A stretch of 64,000 bases of DNA from Apostichopus japonicus. Taxonomy: Eukaryota > Echinodermata > Holothuroidea > Aspidochirotida > Stichopodidae. The notes beneath the pieces are model-generated. The model did not search any database. It was not told where the DNA came from and saw only the letters and a program-made list of their open reading frames with translations. The stretch covers positions 38,890,631 to 38,954,630 of the forward strand of contig NC_092568.1 in NCBI RefSeq assembly GCF_037975245.1. Reading direction: 5' to 3'. Below are positions 21,905 through 35,100 of the stretch, piece after piece; positions within the stretch are counted from its first letter, which is position 1, and the number at the start of each line of letters is the position of its first letter. The position numbers were made by a program, and so were the translations under genes.

Positions 21905-22406
21905 AGGCGGATCAAAAATTTATACAAACACATGGAAATTAACCCTTTTGCTTTGATGTTTTTAAATAATTAAGGGTCATTTTATGCAATTTGGTGATAT
22001 CTGGTGAGTATCCAATATGAAAGAACAAAAAGATATTTTCCGCTTGAATAGTGGGGGGGGGGGAGCATACTTCAGCCCCTCCATCTCAAGAGGGTTTGGG
22101 GAATTTTTAACAACGTCAAGAAGAGTGTTGAAAATTTAAATCTAAATTCATGCATAGTAGTAGTGAAGTTTAAGCACTAGCGGTTCACACCGGGCCTGTG
22201 TGACCTTGTTAGTGAGAAAACAACTAGTTATTGTGATGGTCGGTGGAAAGAAGTTTTACTGATGAACATTATACGTTTCGTCCTTTCTAAAAAAAAGTTT
22301 TTGTTTGGGTATTTTTATAATACTACACAACTCGCATTGGGGGTGGGGGTGGGGGAGACCACGTGCCCCCAGGCCCACCAAGACCCCCCCCTTGGCGACG
22401 ACACTG
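21905..22406. mobile_element. hAT-type element remnant
   Basis: The right end GGCGACGACACTG closes at 22406. The stretch 22143-22290 matches 16560-16690 closely (AGTAGTGAAGTTTAAG, CTTGTTAGTGAGAAAAC, TGATGGTCGGTGGAAA). The left end was not found, and the order of inner segments differs from the 16208 element, so this copy is rearranged or truncated. Confidence 0.6.
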
Positions 22407-22439
22407 GTTACTCAACACACACATTATTGACCAATATTT

Positions 22440-23765
22440 TTACAATACGAATCATATATTTCCTCTGGTGTTATTCTCGATGACCTTTTAGATCATTTCC
22501 CGATTTTCTGCATTTCTGATTTTGAATTGCCTGAGCATGGCCGATGGACGAAATTGTATACGTTTGGCCCACCAGGCTGGAATTGATCAATTTACCGAAG
22601 CTATTTCTCAAATTGACTGGACTAATGTCCCAGCGTGTCCCGATATAAATTTGGCCTACAGTCTCTATATCGAACTTTTTCATGAAAATTACATTAATTT
22701 ATTCCACATCGTTACTGCTCAAACTCCCCAACCTAGGAAAGCATCATACTCCTGAGAACAAAGCTGCATATGACAGATTCAGAAACAAACTAACAACTGT
22801 TTTTCGTATTGCTAAGTTTAATTACTATCTTAAAGAATTTATTAATCAAATTATAAAGGGAACATTGAACGCCACACTGTCTTGCTTGGGTGTATAATTC
22901 GTAAGAGTAATTATATTAACGAACTTAATAAACCTGGTAAGAGTATCTCTGATATCGATGTTATTTGCAATATTGTCAAAGATTACTTTGTAAGTATTGG
23001 ACGAACTATAGACCAAGAGTAACTATAGACCAATTTCTGTCCTACCGGCCTTTAAAAAAAAAATTGAAAGAATTGTATACAATAGCTTGTGTTGTTTCTG
23101 ACAACCTGTGATATTATTCATAAAAATCAGTATGGATTCCTTCCAGGAAAATCCACGACTCACGCTTTGATCACCTTTGTTTACAGTATTATTAGTGCCT
23201 TTGAAAGTAATAAGTTCTCATGTGGTAACTTTCTTGACCTTTCGAAAGCTTTCGACACGCCTGATCATAACATTCATTTATACAAGTTGTATCATCATGG
23301 TATTAGAGGAATTGATTAAGCTGGTTCTTCTAACAGACATTGCGTGTCAGTTTTTCCAATTCTAAGTTACATGTCCGTACTATTAACACCTCTGACCCTC
23401 AGGGGTCTATTCTTGGACCTGTACTGTTCCTGATCTACATGAATGACCTTCCCTTATCATTGTCATTGTTACTACACCAGAGCTATAGTTCTGATTACAC
23501 CATGCCTTTTGATATTGTTATCTAGTTATGCGTTTCCCCTTTTCTTTCTGTTTAATTTTTTGTCCTTTATTCTGTTTAACCGTATTGTCCTTTTCCAGTG
23601 ATGGACATGTTTTTTTTTCTCTCTGTAAATGGGATTCACATCCCGCAAGCTTTTAGTAGCTCCTCCTTGTGTAATCCCCTCAACCATTTATCATGTTTTA
23701 AGTCTCTAGTCTGAACACATCACTGTAAATTCTTTGAAATGAAGTTGAAGTGAATTGAAAAATGT
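22440..23765 (+). pseudogene. Decayed LINE reverse transcriptase, plus strand
   Basis: Several frames carry pieces of a non-LTR reverse transcriptase: QYGFLPGKSTTHALI and NFLDLSKAFDTPDHNI (23110-23280), then PQGSILGPVLFLIYMNDLP (about 23397-23455). The catalytic box that should be YADD reads SSDYT at about 23485, so the enzyme is dead. Upstream (22500-22990) stop codons are frequent. The 3' part ends in an imperfect GAAATGAAGTTGAAGTGAATTGAAA tail, as in many LINE 3' ends. The order of motifs agrees with the Jockey/CR1 group. Confidence 0.75.
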
Positions 23766-23769
23766 CTGG

Positions 23770-25015
23770 AACAGATCCAGCTCAGTCAGTCATTCGACGT
23801 CTGATTTGTAGCATGGAGGTAAAAACAGACCTCCATGTTTGTAGCAAGTACAAACTTGCATTATTCGACCATGATTATTGAGAAGATTCTTTCAGGTGCA
23901 AATACTTTTCACTTCCAAAAATTGAGCAATTAAATAATAGCCTCTGTTCCCCCGATATGGAGTTTTCGTTAACTTAAAGGAGTAGTTATCTGACAACGTG
24001 ATTATACATGCGCAATGCCAATGTCCATCTATGTAAACATGGTACAGTTTGCTTGTATAAAGTGTTAAACATGCATTTTATCAGCATCACAGAAACGGCA
24101 ATTAGGAATTTAGTAGATTCAGCTCTGTAAAAAAAGCAAAATTAACGTTGTTTCGCATTCTATGAACTATTGAATTTCATCTTAGAAACTTGGTTCAGTT
24201 GTGACGGCTACCGTGAGAAAACCGCAACACTTGCGAATATGGGCTCAATGCTTGATGCTGCTATACCAGTATTGCAAGATTGAATTTAGTGTATAGTCCA
24301 TGAAATAAAAGCGTATGAGGGAATCCTGAAAGACAATAATGAAACACAACGTAAATGTTTTGTCAAACAGCGCCCCTAACTTTACAAGTTGTTCACTAGC
24401 ATATGACTTAGGATATATATGTGATGTACGATCAACTTTAGAGAACCATACTGTACGTACCAATCGTAGTTCTGCATAGAAGGTATTTACTGTGTATGGT
24501 GTCTCGTTATCACAGAGAGCTGAAATACGATATAAAATAGTTCAGAGTCAGTTTGTGTAGTCGAGTGGTCTAAAAGTCGGACAAGTAAGTACCTTTGAAT
24601 AGAACGATATGATTTTCCCTACAAGTGTGACGCTCACGGTACAAACCAAGGCAGTAATAACCCCATTCCGCGAGAATAGTGTTGCTGCTAGCCTTAGCAC
24701 TCCTACAGTAGTCCTACTAGTACTAGTGCTAGTATACTAGCCTAGCAGTAGTTTCTGTTTCTGTTAGGTACTCGTTTAAAACCCCTCTCGGGTATCACAA
24801 CGAGGATGTTGGTACGCAGCTTAGCAGTGCTAGTAACAATGCGTGGGCAATCTTGTTTTAAACACCTCAAGACTAGGGCTCTCCTTAACGGCCAAGGATT
24901 GCATATTCCAGTCTTTTATAATCCTAGGATAGAAAAGCATGATGATTATGTGGAATTTGAGTAAAGCGGCCACACCTCCCCTGGTTTCAAGAAGGGATTA
25001 GTCTCGTTTGGGACT
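23770..25015. other. No gene seen
   Basis: AT-rich DNA between two LINE fragments. A cluster of CTAG tetranucleotides (about 24690-24750) and a TTAAAGGAG at 23974 that lacks a mirrored partner are the only notable marks. Confidence 0.35.
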
Positions 25016-25019
25016 GCAA

Positions 25020-26046
25020 CTAGGCCATTAATAATTTAATAAAGAAGCATGAGTCTGGCCCTTTTCCTTCTTTCTATGAAGGGTTCCCAATTCAAAGTCT
25101 TTAAGATCTCAGTGACGCTGGATTGCCTACGGAAATCATGAATTACAAAACGTGCTGTCTCCCTTTGAATTTTTTTCTATTTTTTCTTGGTCTGAGACCT
25201 TATAAGGGTCCCAAATCTGAGCTGCATATTCAAGAGCAGAACGACACATAGACATACTGTATATAAGCCAATTCCTGTAATTCTGGTGGGTAAGAGTGCA
25301 AATTCATATTCAGTAAGCCAAGGGTTCTACTGGTAATAGAGAATATCTTATTAATATGTGTAGAGAAAGATAAATTGTCACTAAACAGGATACCAAGATA
25401 AGGTTGCCCAGTGATGCACTCCAATATTTGATTGTATATGGAGTAAAAAAACACAGATTTTGCACCCCTATGCTTTATAGACATCATGAAGCATTTAGAG
25501 GGATTGAATTTCATGTCGCAAAGTGTAGCCCAGGATTCAAGAGCCTTCAGATCTTTCTGGAGGATGAGATGATCGTCAAAGCATCATCCGCAAATAAACG
25601 AAGTTGCGATTAAATGTGATAAGTAATATCCTTTATATAGCATAAGAACAGAACTGGGCCAAGACAGGTGCCTTGAGGGACACCTGAGAGAACAGGAGCG
25701 GATGTTGATGATATTCCATCGATAACCACACTTTAGTTTGGGATCTGTGTGACAAGAAAATATTGATCCAACAGGAGAGATCTCCCCGAATTCCATAATG
25801 GCCGATCTTGGCCAGCAATTTATGATGAGAAACTACATCAAATGCGTTAGAGAAGTCAAGAATATTTATATTAACCTGGGTATTCTTATCATAATAGTGA
25901 TCTAAATCTGAAATAGTCATGAGAAGCTGAGTAGTACACGAACGACTCCTTCTAGAACCATGTTGTAGGTCTGTTAAAATGGCATGATTGTCCAAATGAT
26001 CCATGATGTGTTTCACCACTATATTCCAAGATTTGACGAAAATCAA
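25020..26046 (-). pseudogene. LINE reverse transcriptase fragment, minus strand
   Basis: On the minus strand the reading starts with ILTDLQHGSRRSRSCTTQLL and continues through INILDFSNAFDVVSHHKLL and LAKIGHYGIRGDL. A frame change follows, then LFADDALTIISSS, with the FADD catalytic box intact at 25583-25594. Another frame change leads to MKFNPSKCFMMSIKHRG and YLGILFSDNLSFSTHI, and the 3' region reaches about 25020. Motif order (fingers, palm, thumb) is that of a Jockey/CR1-type LINE. The copy starts inside the reverse transcriptase, so endonuclease and ORF1 are missing. Confidence 0.8.
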
Positions 26047-26049
26047 ACT

Positions 26050-28388
26050 TACACTTTACCAAAATCATTTTGTTAACTCCTTGTACAAACCATTATAATG
26101 TTGAAAATATGACAATTGCCTGAATATGACTAATTGGCATGTGAAGTAGCTGAAAATCTCGAAATTGGAATATCAATTCATGAGGGATTTTGTACGTGTT
26201 AATGGTGTTCGTTTTGCAAGTAAGTATGACAAAATGTAATGTTGCTAACCCATTTCAGACAAGTTTTCCTTAAACCATTCCATCACATTTTATCTAGATA
26301 AGGCATGCCAGTAACCTTCAGTCCATGCTCACCTCAATTTACTACAGTAACAATTCACCTTCCTCTTTCAACATTCGACTACATCGCTGCAACATTGTTT
26401 ACTCCTTGGTGGTCAGGACTGAATTAGAAGCTGTTAGTCAAAGCTGCCCTGGCTACCTGGGCATGAGGATGTGCTTTTATCTTGAGTAAGTTCAGTTAAT
26501 TAATTTTGTTAGTATTGTAATTTTGCTTTGCTCAAAGCGTGTGAGCTAGCGACTTTCCAATTAAACTGACAAAGTGCTTTCTACTTGAGCTGTTTTCCAT
26601 GTATTCTTTGGGTTTCTTGCCTTTTGGAACCTTAGCTGGCTGGGCCTTGTGACAGTAATCTACAGTATTGACCATCAAATTAAATTTCTGTTAATCAGCT
26701 AGTCATATCAAAATAATTTTGTAACAAATACATACTGAGGAGAAATAAATATTGGGGTTACAAACTGATCAACAATTGTTTAGACAGTAATGGGTGCATG
26801 GCCTACTGTACTGCTGTAAATAACTGAATAGGACATAATTATGGTCAGTTTGGTCACCAAAAAGCTACTAACTTGAGGTACAGCATCTCTTCATATGAAT
26901 CCACCTACTTGGAATATTATGATTCTAGTTGGAATATTATGATTCTACATCTCCCAATCTAAGCTTAGTCATTTCAAGTCTCAATGTGTATTTGCCAGAT
27001 TTTAACTTTGACCTAAAGTTCCAGCTTACTGCCCTGAAAGCTCAGTGAAAATAACACTGTTCCATGGATGCAATTTTCATATTAATAATCATTATTTTAT
27101 TGAGTTATCTGTCATTAAACATTTTGAGCTAAATAAAATTCACCAGCTTTTATAACAAGTCCGTAGATTCTACAAACTGCAATCAAAATATGCAAGCCAC
27201 ACCCAACAGATCATGTGCCAATCAAATCTCTCTGTTTTGTTTACGACCATTAGGTCTAGGACTTTCTTTCACTTTCATGGCTAGCCTGTGTTATGTCCAT
27301 ACTCTTGAACAGTATCTTTCTTTCGGTCTTACTGATGTTGCTTGCAAAATTGTGTCATTTCCTTCCATTGCAAAGAATAAACAGCTGTTTTCAGACATTT
27401 CCTCTGTGAAATTGGGTAAAAAAAGTGGACAATTCGAGTATACAGTATAGGTTACATTTGTGTTATGAGCATGCTGATATGGGGGTCGCAGTGATTTATC
27501 GGTAAATCGTTCTTGCCATAAGGGCAACAGAAAATAAATTTCTTTCTTTTCGATTGCTTTTCTCCATTAAACCCACTTAGTCAGAGTGCAATTTAGAATA
27601 AGAAACTTTGAATCTGCTTCAGAAGTTTTGTTTTCCAAAATTCATCAGCAAGTTACAAGTATTGAGACTTTTAAAGAATTTTCACACTGTTCTATCCACA
27701 CGTGACATATTCTCATGAAATCTTTAAAGAAATTTATAAAATGTCTTGGTGATGAGAATTGATTCTAATAATGTTTGGTGCTATTTCTACATCTCCTCTC
27801 TCAACTATTCCTTAGTCAACATCTACTGACAATAGGGTATCATGCTCTTTATGGTTTTCATTCTCAATGTAAGGGGACTGGGGTTGAGGGTGGATCAAGT
27901 AGTTTTGCTTTTTGTGTGCCAGCTCTGTCTCAGGTGACATTTCTCAACAGTACAAATTTATATAACTTGATCATTATGCTAATTATGTATCATGGAATGG
28001 GAAAGTCCTGCACTTTTCTAGTTTGGAGATGTTGCATGGGATGAACTATTGCATTAACAATGACCTCATTTTGAGTTCGATACATGAAAGGCTTTAGTTA
28101 AGACGGTGTAGCGACCATGCAAGATAAGGCTCAGTACTTCAGGTATTGTATTTATATGTTTGTAAATGCTGTACAAATATTGTCGACAGGAATAAACATT
28201 TTCAGTTTGAAATGCTGAAATTGAAATTTTTGTCAGAAAAGGTTTCAGCAGTTAGGAATGCAATGTAAATGTAGTAACATTTGGAATTTGTCATGTTCAG
28301 TTAAACTATAAGAAAAGATTTGGTATATTGTCTGGTTGCCTGCTTTGAGCCAGGAGTAATGTTGTATACATTTACTTTCCATTTACAG
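26050..28388. other. Upstream region of the methyltransferase gene
   Basis: No protein-like frame is visible. Since the first coding exon begins behind a splice acceptor at 28388, a non-coding 5' exon and the promoter should lie here or further left; I could not place them. A direct duplication of TTGGAATATTATGATTCTA occurs near 26910-26945. Confidence 0.35.
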
Positions 28389-28408
28389 CTCATCAAAGGC
28401 CAGCCACG

Positions 28409-28531
28409 ATGACTTCTGGTGCTGGACCTAGACTCTTTGAGGCCGCTTCACATGCCAAGCTGTACAGCAAATTCAGACCAACATACCCCAAAAGCGTGAT
28501 GCAGAAAATTCTGTCATTCTTGTTGGAAAAG
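28409..28531 (+). CDS. Methyltransferase coding exon 1
   Basis: Encodes residues 1-41 (starts MTSGAGPRLFEAASHAKLYS). The exon itself begins at 28389 after CCATTTACAG, giving 20 nt of leader, and ends at AAG|GTTAGT in phase 0. The ATG is preceded by CCACG, a fair initiation context. Confidence 0.88.
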
Positions 28532-31500
28532 GTTAGTGATGTATTACTCAAGTAAGTTAAGGTATTCATATGCAGAATAACCAAGAGATAAATAATCCTG
28601 TTATTTTACCTGTTGAAAGAGAAAAATCATTCATTAATTTCAATAGGTTTAGGATGTAAATTCAATATGGCTAATTCCTTCTTCCAAATTGATTGAAACA
28701 TTTCTCTGTGATGTTCTTTACCGATCTCATCGGCCAGTTATAAATTTAAATACGTTTTACTTTTTGCCGAGATTGGATTTTAAGACTGTTTTCTTGAATA
28801 CATTCTGTTCCTTTCAAGTTTCCTTGTAAATAAACACACGACTCACTCATAATTGCGTTACGATTTTACTTTTTGCTTTTTCCATTATTCATCTCAAGGT
28901 TTATTATGCATATTTGTCTACTCTTTATGTTTTTCGTATTGTAGCATTCCGCCCCTTTGGAATTGGCAGTAGACATTGGCTGTGGATCGGGTCAGAGTTC
29001 AAGATCCCTCACTCCTCATTTCAAGCAAGTCGTTGGACTCGACGTCAGCCAAGTTCAAATATCTCAGGCTCAGAGTAAATCGGTGGAAGAAAATCTCACT
29101 TACAGGTTAGAAGAAAATTGGATGCGTTCGTTTTGTGACTAGAGTATGTTCAAAATAACTGCTTTCCTTGTGAAAATTATTTTGGAGAACAGTATTAAAG
29201 ATAATTAGTTGTGATGTATTTTTCTTAAGATCTGTATCCAGGTATAGGGTTACCATACAATGTTGCTTGTTCTATATGTCTATTAATGCATCAGATGTGC
29301 TTCTAGCAAATGACCCCCAAAAAATTAGCAATTAATGTTAAATTTTAAGCAGCTCTTTGAACTAAATATCCAGTACAAGTAAGCAGGCACTAAAATTCCT
29401 TCAAATGTTATTTATCTAGCTCGGCCAATCAAGTTACATTTCATTAATGAAGAAAAGTCAATGGTTTGGTAACAATCTTTGATGTTTACTTTGCAAGTGA
29501 TTAGTTCTAATTTTAACAAGTGTCTGAACAATGAATTATTTGACATGTAATGTAACGGAATCATTACCTGTTCGATAACGACAGAGAATTTACAATGATG
29601 TATTAGTTTGATAAAATGCCATGTGTATTAGTCCTCAGGTTTGGTGAAATACTTGGCAAACAAATTCAAAAAGTTAAACCTATTTTCTTTGCATCCTGTT
29701 GAACTTGTCATCATATTAGGTTGTGTGATTTTATACTTCCTTAAAAATGGTTTGTAAATGGTTGGCTAAGTATTGGTTCTTTTGGAAAAATAGTTTCTAA
29801 TCTTGCAGTGCAATCTGTTAATAACTAGTTAATAATTGAGCCAGGCAGATGAGCTACGGAATCATGTGAACCCTACTGTAGGATACAAAATATCTAAGAA
29901 ACAGATGTAAACTGCCATTTCAAAACCATGTGAACCCTAGGATACAACATCTCTACAAAATGGATGTGAATTGCTTTAAATCTGAGATGTCTTTTAGCCT
30001 TAAACCATGTGAACCCTACAATACAACATCTCTGTATAATGGATGTGAACTTCTTTGAATCATAGATGTGAACAGCCTTACAGTAAGTCATGTGAACCCA
30101 AGGATACATAATATCTAAGAATCAGATGCAAACTCCCTTTTATAAACCATGTAAACCCTAAGATAAAACATCTCTACAAGTTGGATGTGAACAGCCTTAA
30201 ATCATGGATGTGAACAGCCTTACAGCAAGTCATGTGAACCAAGGATACCAAATATCAAAGAAACAGATGTGAACTGCCGTTGCCCCTGTGAACTCTAAGA
30301 TACAACATCTCTACAAACTGGACGTGAACTGCCTAAAATCATGGATGTGAACAGCCTTACAGTAAGTCATGTGAACCAAGGATACCAAATATCAAAGAAA
30401 CAGATCTATGTGAACTGCCTTTGACCATGTAAACTCTAAGATACAACGTCTCTACAAATTGGAGGTGAACTGCCTAACATCATGGATGTGTACACTAAGT
30501 CATGTGAACCTTAGGATACCAAATATCAAAGAAACAGATGTGAACTGCCTTTGACCATGTGAATCTAGGATACAACAGCTCTACAAATTGGATGTGAACT
30601 GCCTAAAATCATGGATGTGTACAGTAAGTCATGTGAACCCTAGGATACCAAATATCAAAGAAACAGATGTGAACTGCCTTTGACCATATGAGCTCAAAGA
30701 TACAACGTCTCTACAAATTAGACATGAACTGCCTAAAATTATGGATGTGTAAATTAAGTCATGTGAACCCTAGGATACCAAATATCAAAGAAACAGATTT
30801 GAACTGCCTTGGACCATGTGAACTCTAAAACACAACAGCTCTACAAATTGGACGTGAACTGCCTAATATCATGGATGTGTACAGTAAGCCATGTGAACCC
30901 AAGGATACCAAATATATCAAAGAAACAGATCTATGTGAACTCCCTGAAACCATGTGAACCCTAAGATACAACATCTCTACAAATTGGACTAGAACTGCCT
31001 AACATCATGGATGTGTAAAGTAAGCCATGTGAACCCAAGGATACCAAATATCAAAGAAACAGATCTATGTGAACTCCCTGAAACCATGTGAACCCTAAGA
31101 TACAACATCTCTTCAAAATGGATGTGAATTGCCTTAAATCATGGATGTGAACAGCCATTTAGTAAGTCGTCAGAACTTCCTTGAAGCTGAGATTTGCCTT
31201 TCTTTTCTGAATATGCATCATTTTTACCAAGCTTATTCATATTTTCAAAGTAATCAAATACCCCCACCAATGTAACTAATTAATCGATGTGATAATAAGC
31301 TGTTGGGGTATTCCAAATTACAGAGGTTTATTATTAACCCACTACAAGATAGTTTGTGACCCACAAAGTTAATCCAATGTTTCAATATCTAGATCTTGCA
31401 GGTTTATGGCTAATGATATCACCTTGCTGGACTAAAGAAACATATATATGTTTGAAGGTGTTGTATAACTCTCCACATGCACTTATGATATGGTACGAGC

Positions 31501-32062
31501 AGACTGTTCAATTCATCATCCGGATAGTGCAACATCATAAAACTTTATTACCAGGTTGGACAATCATGCTAAAATGGCTGCTGAGAAATCTTCACGTGGA
31601 GGCTTATTGTATGCCTTTGATTGACTTGGTAGTGAAAATAAAAAAAAACAAATCTGATATTGTAAAGGAAAACTTGCAAACATGAAGTTGACTATTTAAT
31701 GTCTGCTCTGGAGTCTGTTTGATCTTGATTTTATTTCTTGTCATGTAGGCAGGGTAGCGCAGAGGAAATTCCATTCTCAGACCATTCGATAGATTTGATA
31801 ACTTGTGCTCAGTCCCTACACTGGTTTAATGCCGACAAGTTCTATAAGGAAGCCTCAAGGACCCTGAAACATCAAGGATGTGTAGCTGTGTATGGGTATG
31901 GCGTCAACCTTCCGTATGTACCAGATGAAGGTATACAAACATCCATGCATCAGGAATACCTAAAGGTACCTAGCCAGTTGATTTCAACTTCATGGACAGC
32001 CAGGGCATACAAATAAACCTATATTGTATATATATATATATATATATATATAAACCTATATC

Positions 32063-32101
<39 letters not shown>

Positions 32102-32106
32102 CCTAT

Positions 32107-32160
<54 letters not shown>

Positions 32161-35100
32161 TTGATAGTTTCTTGTGGAAAGTCTTCGCAAGCATTGCTAA
32201 TTGCTATACGATTTTTAATATAGTGTTGCATAATAAAGAAAAATTCATCATGAAAGTTACACACTTAAATCGATGGAAACTTTCAAGATTGGCTTTCTAG
32301 ATTTGCTGTTTTGAATCAATAAATCTCATAAAGATTTGCTTCATGTTTCATGGTTTTCACACGGTCTGAAGAAAACACAGCAAAAGTGGGGAAAAGGGAA
32401 AAAACCCTCTTTCTGTTGTTTTGAAAGTCCATGAATTTTGGAGTGAAGTCTGGAAACAGTGAGGAAAATCTTTCTTTTTCTTTTGGAGCAATTCTTAATT
32501 TCATGGCTACTTATGGAAGGTTTTGTTTTCCACAAAGAGAACATCTTTCGTCCTGAGTTTTTTACTTTTGGTGATACGTTCACCCGCGATTTTGTAATTT
32601 TCCGTAAAACTCTGCAATTCATGGTAGATGTTAGCATACATTTTACAAGAGTTACAGTTGTTAGTCCTAACATACAGCAGGTGGGATATCATTAATGTCC
32701 TTATTATTGTATTGGTTTCGCAGTAAACTGTTAAAAACATAGTCTGGTTATGAAAATTTCTGGATTTTTGATTTGTTGCAAAGGGAAGGAAGTTTTCTTT
32801 GCATGCTGACTTTGTGTCACTTTTGACCAAAAATATTTATAATAAGGAATATTTACACATCATTGAATACCACATTAACAGAGTTCTACGTGGTAACAGC
32901 CAGTTTTGGTTGCTCCTTAAGGACTTTGTTAAATCCTTGGTATACAATCTTTCTTACTTGGTAACCCAAATTGTCACCTCATAAATTTGCAATCTGGGGG
33001 GGGGGGGGATTTTGTGGACTGGGCAAAGGGATACAGAGGGGGAAGTACCTCCCTCCCTCCCCTGAAATTGAGAAACTTTTATGTCGTTTCGAGTGCTAAG
33101 TTGCAAAATGGTTACACAATATTTTGTAACTTTTGATGTAATTGGTGTTCAACATTTGTTTTGGACTTTCTTTTTCTCACAAATATCCTGCATTTTCTTG
33201 CTTTCATTTCCAATTTTTTTTGGCAATCATCCAAAATTTTCTGGCAATCCTAAAAACAGTTGTGCTCCCCACTTAGATTATCAGGGAGTTAAATAACCAT
33301 TTAGTCTGATAAAGGAAATTTTGTTTGTCAAAAAACTGGATGAAATCTTTCATTTTTGGCTGGATTGAAGCTTATACCTCATTTCAGAGACAATGATGGG
33401 ATTGCAGTAAATTAAGAAAACACATCTTGTTTTCAGACAGTTTGTTTTCTTGACGAGAATTAGTCCATTAACCATAGGTTGCATTTTTCAGCTCTCTTGA
33501 CCTCAACTTACTGAAACTTTATCTCTTCAGCAAACAGACTGGTTAGTTTGGAAGAGTTGATTTGTTCACACCTTGCCATGTCTGTCTTGATCTGATCTGA
33601 TAGCGATTCGGCTACTAGCTGTGTGAAGAGTTGCATAATAGAAGAAAAGGCAGCTCAACTAAGGTGCGAAAAGATAGGACTGATCACTCAGCTAACCAAC
33701 TGGAAAAAAAAAACTGCTGTTCAGTACAAACGGCGGGTTTTTGGATGCAACCTATAGCTAATGGACACTTTCGTGGCATGTTTCTAAAATAGTGGTATAT
33801 GATACCACTGGCTCGTGGCGTATGCATCAGAAATCGCACCTTGTGAAGGATGTTTGGGTTGGGTGGCAGCAATTCCAGTATGTTACAAACATTCTACACA
33901 CAGGTAGTTTGAACTGCCGTCACAAAATTCCCAATGTCAAACTTTTACTCTATATAAGGTCACTTAGGTTTTAATTGAGGAACTGGATCGCAGCGGGTGT
34001 ATGATGGCAAATTATTTTATTAAAAATGAAAGCTGGTATTTCTCTTAGGGCCGGAACTAATTATGTTGTTCCGAGAACTAGGACGATTCAGACCTTCGGT
34101 GATCGGGCATTTTCTGTGGCAGGTCCAAGGGAGAGGAACAGCTTACCCACTGAAATTCAGTCGTGTTGTTCCTTCACGAGTTTTAGGAGCAAACTTAAAA
34201 CACATCTGTTCCAGGTTGCATTTCACTAGTACTGTTTTAGGGTGTGGTTGTGTTTTTTGTAAAGGGCCACTGCATATAGTTTCTATAGAAGTGAGGGCTA
34301 TAGAAATGCTATTATTATTATGATTATTGTTATGATGTTGTGATAATGCATTATATTTATAAAACAATTCGGAGGGCTTTTCCATCAATAATTTCTTTGT
34401 TCTCATATTTCCTCCGTGAAATTGTAATAAATTTAGAATATTTGTTAAGCTGTCTTTGTACTCAAGATGTCTGTCAAAAGAGAAGTTGCTCTGAGCATAT
34501 TTCCTTTGTCTTGTAGACAATGAAAAAATTAAAAGACATTTTCAATTTCACCAAACTTTATACATATCTTTTGAAACAGAGTGATCTGTCTGGATATGGT
34601 TTTCACATTTTCGTCGGGCAACATTTTTGTTTGTTTTATCTCTTGATAGATTTACAAGGATATTTTAGGGCCTCACTGGGATAAACGGAGATATCATGTT
34701 GATAATCTGTACTGTAACATCCAGGTACCATTCAGAGAATCTAAGAGGTAAGGGTTCTTACTTTGAGTAAATCTTATGTTTATTTATTAGTATAATTATA
34801 TACTGTAACATATTAATAATTAATAATTGTTTACTATGCAATGCAGGTCCATCCAAGATCATTTCAAGTAAAGCAGAACATTTGGGAAAAAAAGGATGTT
34901 AATTTGCAATTTTGCCTTAGATATGTGATTTATATTTATGAAGCATTTTTCTCTCTAACCTGTCTCAACTGAAAATCATGCACTCCAGGTTACCTTCTTT
35001 GGTGAATTTTTGTTTAAATTTTTTTGACACTTCCCCCACCCCCTCCTTCCCCTCCCTCCACCCACTGCCCCTGACAAACTTCAGGGTCAATGGCACTTCA

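Noticed and set aside
23974..23990. TTAAAGGAG as the left end of a third TTAA element
   Set aside because: No inverted partner with TTAA was found within several kb.
27479..27545. tRNA-like sequence around GGGGTCGCAGTGATTTATCGG
   Set aside because: No B box at the proper distance and no cloverleaf.
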